A stretch of DNA of 5,098 nt from Ktedonobacterales bacterium. GTDB lineage: Bacteria > Chloroflexota > Ktedonobacteria > Ktedonobacterales > JADMIN01. Made by a program: the position numbers and the translations under genes. Shown here piece by piece: positions 1 to 4,104 of the stretch. The stretch is from NCBI GenBank assembly GCA_015478575.1, contig JADMIN010000251.1, forward strand, positions 1 to 5,098. Reading direction: 5' to 3'. The first letter of the stretch is position 1, and every line of letters begins with the position of its first letter. The notes under the pieces were generated by a model. The model saw nothing but the letters and a program-made list of their open reading frames with translations, made no database searches and was not told the DNA's origin.

Positions 1-180
1 GTGCGCGGCTGAGCCATACTCATGGCGAATGGCGCGCGTCATGCCATGCGAAGAGGCCCATTCATGCCCGCTGTGGAAGCGTTCGAGTACCGTCACCTCC
101 GCCCCTCGGCCCGCGAGCGCGCAGCCCGCCGCCAGGCCCATCACGCCTCCGCCGACCACCAGCGCTGAGATCCGCGCCAT
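1..180 (-). CDS. FAD-dependent amine/amino-acid oxidase, monomeric sarcosine oxidase-like (N-terminal fragment)
   Basis: Only the first 60 residues lie in the window; the gene runs off the left edge. The N-terminus is a Rossmann dinucleotide-binding fold: a short beta strand (SALVV), the GxGxxG loop GGGVMG at residues 10-15, a helix, and a second strand ending in Glu33 (VTVLER), which in this fold binds the ribose of FAD. Residues 42-56 read ASSHGMTRAIRHEYG, matching the SSHGxTRxIR signature of monomeric sarcosine oxidase and N-methyltryptophan oxidase in the DAO superfamily. Such enzymes oxidise secondary or primary amines with O2, giving an aldehyde or imine and H2O2. The substrate cannot be told from this fragment, because the catalytic and covalent-flavin regions are missing. 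The ATG start at 180 is set by an AGGAGGTG ribosome binding site 4 bases upstream. It lies 15 bases after the aminotransferase stop, so the two are probably co-transcribed. Other DAO-family oxidases (glycine oxidase, D-amino acid dehydrogenase) are less likely given the SSHG motif. Confidence 0.85.
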   Translation of the reverse strand, partial: MARISALVVGGGVMGLAAGCALAGRGAEVTVLERFHSGHEWASSHGMTRAIRHEYGSAAH

Positions 181-195
181 GAGGCACCTCCTATT

Positions 196-1296
196 CTAGC
201 GAGGCCAGACCTCACGCAGAATCGTGGCGAATAGCGCGCGCTCGGCGGGCGTGCCCACCGTCACCCGGATGCAGCGATCCAGCGGCGGAACGCCAGGCAT
301 ACGGATGAAGACAGCGCGCGCGGCGAGTGCCTCCATCAGTGCCCTGGCTTGTGCCGAGCCGCCCACATCAATGGCGACGAAATTCGTCGCGGAGGGAAGC
401 GGCGTGAGACCCAGGTCACGCGCGAGCGCCTCATACGCGCGCCGACCCTCGGCCACCGCGACGACCACGCCCCGCAGGTAGTCCGTATCGGCGAGCGAGG
501 CCAGCGCCCCCGCCTGAGCGAGCAGGTTGACGCCAAAATGCAGCCGTATCTTCTCAAAGGTCGCGATCGTCTCAGCCGTCGCGACAGCATAGCCGATGCG
601 AGCGCCAGCCAGACCGTGCGCTTTAGAGAATGTGCGTAGGCGGATCACGCGCGGATCATCCTCCCCTACCATTGGCGGCAAGGCCTCAGGGGGCGCGAAG
701 TCGCTGTAGGCCTCATCCAGCACGAGCAAACAGTGCTCTGGCAAACGCTCGATAAACGCGCCCAGATCCTCAGTGGTATGCCAGGCGCCCGTGGGGTTAT
801 CGGGGTTCGCCAGGTAAACGAGCCGCGCATGCGTCCGCCGCGCCGCCGCCGCCAGCGCCTCCAAGTCGTTGGCGTTCTCGTGATACGGCACACGCTCCAG
901 CGTGCCACCATAGCCGGCGACATGGTAGTTGAAGGTCGGATAGGCGCCCAGCGAAGTCACCGCCACCTCGCCGCGATCCAGGAACGTCCGCACGATCAGC
1001 CCCAGCAGGTCATCAATACCGCTGCCGACGACCAACTGCTCCATCCTCACCCCATGGTGGCTGGCAAGGGCCGCGCGCAACTCATAGCTCTCAGGATCAC
1101 CATAATACGCGGCACGCGCCGCCGCCACGCCCATCGCCTCGCACGCGCGCGGTGAGGGACCAAACGCACTCTCATTCGCGCCAAGCCGCAGCACCAACGG
1201 GCGTCCATCGCGGCGCTCGATAGCCTCTGGCGCGAGGAATGGCACAGTCGCGGGAAGATCCGCGATGAGGCGCGTATAGGGAGCGCCACGGTTCAT
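196..1296 (-). CDS. HisC-family PLP-dependent aminotransferase (histidinol-phosphate aminotransferase-like)
   Basis: A complete 366-residue fold-type I aminotransferase of normal length for the HisC family. Visible landmarks in order: GANESAFGPSP (39-49), the tyrosine segment YYGDPE (64-69), VVGSGIDDLL (89-98) for PLP phosphate contact, NPDNPTG (164-170), LDEAYSDF (193-200), the Schiff-base lysine K225 in SKAHGLAGARIGY (224-236), and the carboxylate-binding arginine R344 in IRVTVGT. All residues needed for PLP catalysis appear present, so the enzyme should be active in the cytoplasm. Two points depart from canonical HisC: the N-terminal Y-x-P-G element is absent (LPATVPFLAPEAIER instead), and the segment before the small domain reads HFGVN where HisC usually has PYNVN-like residues. 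These suggest a HisC-like subgroup whose substrate may not be histidinol phosphate; an aromatic or other amino acid is equally possible. The ATG at 1296 has AGGAGGT 5 bases upstream. It follows the metallophosphoesterase stop by 16 bases and precedes the oxidase, so it sits in the middle of a likely operon. Confidence 0.9.
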   Translation of the reverse strand: MNRGAPYTRLIADLPATVPFLAPEAIERRDGRPLVLRLGANESAFGPSPRACEAMGVAAARAAYYGDPESYELRAALASHHGVRMEQLVVGSGIDDLLGLIVRTFLDRGEVAVTSLGAYPTFNYHVAGYGGTLERVPYHENANDLEALAAAARRTHARLVYLANPDNPTGAWHTTEDLGAFIERLPEHCLLVLDEAYSDFAPPEALPPMVGEDDPRVIRLRTFSKAHGLAGARIGYAVATAETIATFEKIRLHFGVNLLAQAGALASLADTDYLRGVVVAVAEGRRAYEALARDLGLTPLPSATNFVAIDVGGSAQARALMEALAARAVFIRMPGVPPLDRCIRVTVGTPAERALFATILREVWPR

Positions 1297-1312
1297 CGGC
1301 TACCTCCTGGTT

Positions 1313-2161
1313 CTACGGAATCACGCCGTCAGCAAGCTCGCTCTCATCTATCGTCATAGAGACCGGGGCACGATAGTCGCTAGCCAGCACGTTCACCAGC
1401 ACGGGCGGACGGGCGGGATCCTCCGGGCGAGGCACGGCGCCCGCGCGGCCAACATGCGTGTGGCCGCTGACCACTCTGCCCACCTTCCCGCTCGTCGCCA
1501 ATACACGCCGCCCCAGCGTCAGGTTGCCGAAGTAGGCATTGCCCATGCTCCAACGGGAATCGTGCGGCTTGCGCAGCATCTGTGCCTCGAACAGCGGCAC
1601 ATGCGTGACCACCAGCACCGCGCGGATCACCGGATCAGCCTCTACCTCCGCCAGCCGCGCGCAAAGACCATCCCCCAAGCGTTGCGCAAACGCCACATCA
1701 GAGGTCAGCCACGTCACAAACCGACCATCCCAATTGTACGCCGCTTTGTGCGTGGCAAAATACTCCGGCGGATACGCCGGCAGCGAGGCATCAGCGGCGG
1801 AATAGTCATACCACGCGAGCGAGCCGACCACCGCCACCGCGCCGGAGCGCCAGACCGCATCCTCCAGCCAGAGCATGCCCGCCGCGCGCACCGCCTCTGG
1901 CAGCGCGCGTCCCCATAGTTCCTCGTTCGTGTGGCCCTCGCGTGCCCAGATATCGTGGTTGCCCGTCAGGACGGCTACCTCGCCCGGCAGGTGGGAGAAG
2001 ATGTCCAGGCAGGCCACGAAATTGGCCAGTCCTTCGCCGATGTCGCCCGCCAGAATGGTGAAGATAGGATCTTCGCTGGCGATGCGCTCGGCGAGCGCAA
2101 CGAGCGTCTCGCGCGGCGTAATGCCCAGGTGCAGGTCGCTGGTCACAATCATCCTCGCCAC
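1313..2161 (-). CDS. calcineurin-like metallophosphoesterase
   Basis: A 282-residue protein of the calcineurin-like (Metallophos) superfamily, a two-metal phosphoesterase fold. With the GTG start used here, the metal-ligand and catalytic motifs are all present and in order: D-x-H in TSDLHLG (D9, H11), GD in LAGDIG (D40), GNHD in LTGNHDIW (N68, H69), the single histidine in VVTHVPLF (H187), and GHTH in SGHTHVGR (233-236). There is no signal peptide or membrane segment, so it is probably cytoplasmic. The substrate is unknown; relatives act on phosphoproteins, cyclic nucleotides, nucleic acids or small phosphoesters. The start was chosen at GTG 2161 because GGGAGG (2167-2172) lies 5 bases upstream. 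An ATG at 2152 has no well-spaced site, and the ATG at 2191 has none at all. Extension upstream to 2383 would translate a tandem repeat into low-complexity residues and is not credible. This is the first gene of the leftward operon; the HisC-like gene follows after 16 bases. The family is certain, the function is not. Confidence 0.9.
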   Translation of the reverse strand: MARMIVTSDLHLGITPRETLVALAERIASEDPIFTILAGDIGEGLANFVACLDIFSHLPGEVAVLTGNHDIWAREGHTNEELWGRALPEAVRAAGMLWLEDAVWRSGAVAVVGSLAWYDYSAADASLPAYPPEYFATHKAAYNWDGRFVTWLTSDVAFAQRLGDGLCARLAEVEADPVIRAVLVVTHVPLFEAQMLRKPHDSRWSMGNAYFGNLTLGRRVLATSGKVGRVVSGHTHVGRAGAVPRPEDPARPPVLVNVLASDYRAPVSMTIDESELADGVIP

Positions 2162-2166
2162 ATCGC

Positions 2167-2172
2167 CCTCCC
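2167..2172 (-). promoter_or_regulatory. ribosome binding site fixing the GTG start of the metallophosphoesterase
   Basis: GGGAGG on the minus strand ends 5 bases before GTG 2161. No other in-frame start in the area has a Shine-Dalgarno sequence at normal spacing, so this site decides the start. Confidence 0.7.
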
Positions 2173-2204
2173 TTTGGGTTACGCGCGCCATACCAGCACA
2201 ACAT

Positions 2205-2258
2205 ACGCGGGATACACGGGATGCGCGGGATACACGGGATGCGCGGGATACGTGGGAT
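2205..2258. repeat. tandem array of six 9-base units (consensus RYRYGGGAT)
   Basis: Six consecutive 9-base units all end in GGGAT: ACGCGGGAT, ACACGGGAT, GCGCGGGAT, ACACGGGAT, GCGCGGGAT, ACGTGGGAT. Units 2-3 and 4-5 are identical pairs, giving an 18-base higher-order period. Because 9 is divisible by three, it can be read in frame as short peptide repeats (for example RIP/CIP on the minus strand), but the copies lie outside the supported genes. It sits 44 bases upstream of the GTG start of the metallophosphoesterase, so it could fall in that gene's promoter or leader. Confidence 0.9.
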
Positions 2259-2266
2259 GCGCATCC
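2255..2266. repeat. perfect 12-base palindrome GGATGCGCATCC at the end of the tandem array
   Basis: The last repeat unit runs into a perfectly self-complementary 12-mer with no spacer. It could be a binding site for a dimeric protein, or a by-product of the repeat edge meeting its own complement. No function is implied by the sequence alone. Confidence 0.6.
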
Positions 2267-2364
2267 GCCGTACGCTCCTATTCTACACCTTCGCGAGCAC
2301 CGGCCCTGCCGCGAGGACCACGCGCGGCATCCCCCCCCGCAGCGTCGCCCGCTCGGCCAAGATG

Positions 2365-2394
2365 TTGACCCAGAGCCACGCAATAGCTCATACT
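2365..2394 (+). promoter_or_regulatory. candidate sigma-70-type promoter for the transporter gene
   Basis: TTGACC (2365-2370, five of six matches to TTGACA) is followed after 18 bases by CATACT (2389-2394, four of six matches to TATAAT). Transcription would begin near 2401, leaving a leader of about 70 bases before the GTG start at 2471. It is the best rightward match in the intergenic region, but a match of this quality can arise by chance. Confidence 0.35.
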
Positions 2395-2402
2395 GAGAGA
2401 TG

Positions 2403-2442
2403 GCTCCCGTGGGAGCACGCTTGCGCGCGCCTGTGCAGCGCG
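2403..2442 (+). other. two short inverted repeats in the presumed leader of the transporter
   Basis: GCTCCC (2403-2408) and GGGAGC (2411-2416) are complementary with only 2 bases between them, so in RNA the loop would have to open to about 4 bases. CGCGC (2426-2430) and GCGCG (2438-2442) flank a 7-base spacer and can form a second hairpin. Neither is followed by a T run, so they are not intrinsic terminators. They do not match the preQ1 riboswitch pattern that often controls queuosine transporters in other bacteria. Confidence 0.35.
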
Positions 2443-2457
2443 AACGCGGCGATTGAA

Positions 2458-2464
2458 GAGAGGG
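2458..2464 (+). promoter_or_regulatory. ribosome binding site fixing the GTG start of the transporter
   Basis: GAGAGGG lies 6 bases before GTG 2471. The upstream in-frame TTG at 2453 has no Shine-Dalgarno sequence, so the shorter protein is preferred. Confidence 0.6.
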
Positions 2465-2470
2465 ATTCCT

Positions 2471-3223
2471 GTGCGAAGTTCCGTGGATCGTGGGTCCTCC
2501 AGTGGATATTCCGGTAGGTATGTCGCCCTGGCTGGCTTTTTCGTGACCAGCCTCATTGTCGCGAATATTATCGCCGTACGACCGCTGTCGCTGCCCGGCG
2601 GGCTGATCGCCCCAGCAGCCGTCGTGATCTTTCCGCTCAGCTACCTCTTCGGCGATGTGCTGACTGAGGTCTACGGGTACGCCGCCGCGCGGCGGGTGAT
2701 CTGGCTTGGCTTCGCCTGCAACCTGCTCGCGGTGCTCGCATTCTCCGCCGGTGGCGCCCTGCCCGCCGCACCTTTCTGGAACGCGCAGCCAGCCTACAAC
2801 ACCATTCTCGGCGCGACCCCACGGGTACTGCTGGCATCTTTCTGCGCCTACCTCGTTGGTGAGTTCCTCAATTCCTATGTGCTGGCGAAGCTCAAGATCG
2901 CCACACGCGGACGCTGGCTCTGGACCCGCACGATCGGCTCAACCCTCATCGGCGAGGGCGCCGACTCACTCATCTTCATTACACTGGCATTCGGCGTGTT
3001 CCGCGTCCAGGGCATCTTGCCGCTTGGGGTGCTGATCACCATCATCCTGACGCAGTGGGGCATCAAAGTCGCGTATGAGGTCGTGGCCACGCCATTTACC
3101 TATGCCATCGTACAGTATCTCAAGCGCCGTGATGGCGTAGACCATTTCGACATCGGCACAAACTTCAGCCCCATCGCGCTCGGCGGTGCCGAGCGCGCGG
3201 CTTCCGTGCGGCGGGCGGGATGA
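2471..3223 (+). CDS. yhhQ: queuosine precursor transporter, VUT/YhhQ (DUF165) family
   Basis: A 250-residue integral membrane protein with about six or seven hydrophobic segments. These include roughly 17-36 (YVALAGFFVTSLIVANIIAV), 46-63, 77-95, 118-141, 154-177 and a long stretch 184-217. Family signatures are clear: FPLSYLFGDVLTEVYG (54-69) with its acidic D-x-x-T-E-V-Y-G element, GEFLNSYVLAKLK (130-142), STLIGEGADSLIF (157-169), and the tail FDIGTNFSP (226-234). YhhQ proteins bring queuosine precursors such as preQ0/preQ1 or queuine-type bases into the cell for tRNA wobble-position modification, so this organism probably salvages them. The precise substrate cannot be read from sequence. 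GTG 2471 was chosen because of GAGAGGG 6 bases upstream; the TTG at 2453 would add six residues without a binding site. No queuosine-biosynthesis gene is nearby. It opens the rightward unit, and the LiuC gene follows 50 bases after its stop, so it may be co-transcribed without sharing a pathway. Confidence 0.9.
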   Translation: MRSSVDRGSSSGYSGRYVALAGFFVTSLIVANIIAVRPLSLPGGLIAPAAVVIFPLSYLFGDVLTEVYGYAAARRVIWLGFACNLLAVLAFSAGGALPAAPFWNAQPAYNTILGATPRVLLASFCAYLVGEFLNSYVLAKLKIATRGRWLWTRTIGSTLIGEGADSLIFITLAFGVFRVQGILPLGVLITIILTQWGIKVAYEVVATPFTYAIVQYLKRRDGVDHFDIGTNFSPIALGGAERAASVRRAG

Positions 3224-3230
3224 GCGAACG

Positions 3231-3250
3231 TTAGGAGCGCATGCTCCTAA
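3231..3250 (+). promoter_or_regulatory. perfect 8-base inverted repeat upstream of liuC (operator or hairpin)
   Basis: TTAGGAGC (3231-3238) and GCTCCTAA (3243-3250) are exact complements around a GCAT spacer. As RNA this is a strong stem with a 4-base loop; as DNA it is a dyad a dimeric repressor could bind. There is no following T tract, so a standard intrinsic terminator for the transporter is unlikely. The CTCCT within the right arm is also complementary to the AGGAG of the liuC ribosome binding site. Confidence 0.7.
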
Positions 3251-3254
3251 TACC

Positions 3255-3270
3255 GGCACGAGGAGGTGCC
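3255..3270 (+). promoter_or_regulatory. hairpin presenting the liuC ribosome binding site in its loop
   Basis: GGCAC (3255-3259) pairs with GTGCC (3266-3270), leaving GAGGAG (3260-3265) as a 6-base loop. The Shine-Dalgarno core AGGAGG (3261-3266) stands 7 bases before ATG 3274 and sets that start in place of the in-frame ATG at 3241, which has no binding site and lies inside the upstream dyad. Confidence 0.6.
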
Positions 3271-3273
3271 ACA

Positions 3274-4104
3274 ATGGAGAACAGCGAGATCGCGGGTGGG
3301 CCATGGGAGCGCGACGAGTATGCGCATGTGCGGGTGGCGCGGCACGGCATCGCCGCCATCGTCACCCTCGCCCGGCCTGAGGTGCATAATGCCTTCAACG
3401 AACGCCTGATCGCCGAGTTACGGACGGTCTTTGACCGGGTGGGCGCGGACGACAGCGTGCGGGCGGTGGTGCTCCGCGGCGAGGGCAAGAACTTCTGCGC
3501 GGGCGCCGACCTGAACTGGATGCGCGCCAGCCTAGACCGCACGCATGACGAAAACATAGCCGACGCGCTGCGCATGGCGGACATGTTCCAGGCGATTGAT
3601 ACGTGCCGCCACCCCGTCATCGGGCGCATCCACGGCTACGCGCTCGGCGGCGGCTCAGGGCTGACCGCCGTCTGCGATCTCGCCATCGCGGCGGGGGATG
3701 CCCATTTTGGCTTCACCGAGGCCCGTCTGGGCATCGCGCCAGCGGTCATCTCGCCTTTCGTCCTACGCAAGATCGGCGAGAGCCATGCCCGCGCCCTCTT
3801 TCTGACCGCCGAGCGCTTCGACGCCGCCCGCGCGCTGGCCATCGGGCTGATCCACCACGTGGTGCCAGCGGCGGAGCTTGATGCCGCCGTGGCAGCCGCG
3901 CTCCACGAGATCGCGCGCAACGGGCCAGCGGGCGTGCGCGCGGCCAAGGTCATGGCACGCACCGTGCCACAGCTCGAGGGCAGCGAGGCGCGCGAGACCA
4001 CCGCCGCCACCATCGCCAGCCTGCGCGTGAGCCAAGAGGGGCAGGCTGGCATTCACGCCTTCCTAGAGAAGCGCCCCGCACCCTGGGTGACCGACGATGC
4101 TTAA
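3274..4104 (+). CDS. liuC: 3-methylglutaconyl-CoA hydratase (enoyl-CoA hydratase/isomerase family), LiuC-type
   Basis: A 276-residue crotonase-fold enzyme of normal family length. The CoA-binding and oxyanion-hole region reads GKNFCAGADLNWM (71-83), followed by HGYALGGGSGL (120-130) and FTEARLGIAPAVISPF (147-162); the C-terminal segment EGQAGIHAFLEKRPAPW is typical of the family. E149 aligns with the second catalytic glutamate of enoyl-CoA hydratases. The first catalytic glutamate position is glycine (GGGSGL), as is usual in LiuC/AUH-type hydratases, so this is not a defect. The GADLxWM motif with PAxIxPF points to LiuC, which hydrates 3-methylglutaconyl-CoA to HMG-CoA in leucine and isoleprenoid catabolism. 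The neighbour supports this: a biotin carboxylase subunit starts 8 bases before this gene ends, and methylcrotonyl-CoA carboxylase makes the LiuC substrate. ATG 3274 is chosen for its AGGAGG 7 bases upstream. A general short-chain enoyl-CoA hydratase is the main alternative. Confidence 0.85.
   Translation: MENSEIAGGPWERDEYAHVRVARHGIAAIVTLARPEVHNAFNERLIAELRTVFDRVGADDSVRAVVLRGEGKNFCAGADLNWMRASLDRTHDENIADALRMADMFQAIDTCRHPVIGRIHGYALGGGSGLTAVCDLAIAAGDAHFGFTEARLGIAPAVISPFVLRKIGESHARALFLTAERFDAARALAIGLIHHVVPAAELDAAVAAALHEIARNGPAGVRAAKVMARTVPQLEGSEARETTAATIASLRVSQEGQAGIHAFLEKRPAPWVTDDA
4086..4090 (+). promoter_or_regulatory. internal ribosome binding site for the biotin carboxylase gene
   Basis: GGTGA inside the end of liuC is complementary to the 16S rRNA 3' end and lies 6 bases before ATG 4097. 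With the overlapping ATGCTTAA start/stop it suggests translational coupling of the two enzymes. Confidence 0.45.

Larger units (their letters stand above)
2162..2470. other. divergent intergenic region between the two transcription units
   Basis: This stretch of 309 bases separates the leftward metallophosphoesterase operon from the rightward transporter. It must hold promoters for both directions unless transcription enters from elsewhere. Contents seen: the 9-base tandem repeat array and palindrome (2205-2266), a run of eight C (2331-2338), a candidate rightward promoter (2365-2394), and two short inverted repeats (2403-2416 and 2426-2442). On the minus strand TAGAAT (2280-2285) resembles a -10 box, but no -35 element sits at the right distance, so I do not call a leftward promoter. 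Open frames through the region encode only arginine/proline-rich low-complexity peptides and look spurious. No tRNA or recognisable riboswitch was seen. Confidence 0.75.

Noticed and set aside
1806..2264. Minus-strand ORF of 152 residues beginning with RIP/CIP peptide repeats, with an AGGAG about 10 bases before its ATG
   Set aside because: It overlaps the metallophosphoesterase in another frame. Its repeats come simply from the 9-base array, and the rest is low-complexity with no family resemblance.
2280..2285. TAGAAT as the -10 box of a leftward promoter
   Set aside because: No acceptable -35 element or extended -10 motif accompanies it. A similar TAGAATAGGAG string occurs at a ribosome binding site near 190, so it may be coincidental.
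2162..2383. N-terminal extension of the metallophosphoesterase up to an ATG at 2383
   Set aside because: The added 74 residues are arginine/serine-rich repeat translation, there is no ribosome binding site, and the catalytic D-x-H motif normally lies close to the N-terminus.
2401..2470. preQ1 riboswitch upstream of the transporter
   Set aside because: The leader lacks the A-rich tail and the characteristic stem-loop and pseudoknot arrangement; I see only generic GC-rich inverted repeats.
3231..3255. Intrinsic terminator after the transporter gene
   Set aside because: The stem is convincing, but the sequence after it is TACCGGCAC with no T tract.
3241..3273. Upstream ATG start for liuC, adding 11 residues
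   Set aside because: It lies inside the upstream inverted repeat and has no Shine-Dalgarno sequence, whereas ATG 3274 has AGGAGG at ideal spacing.
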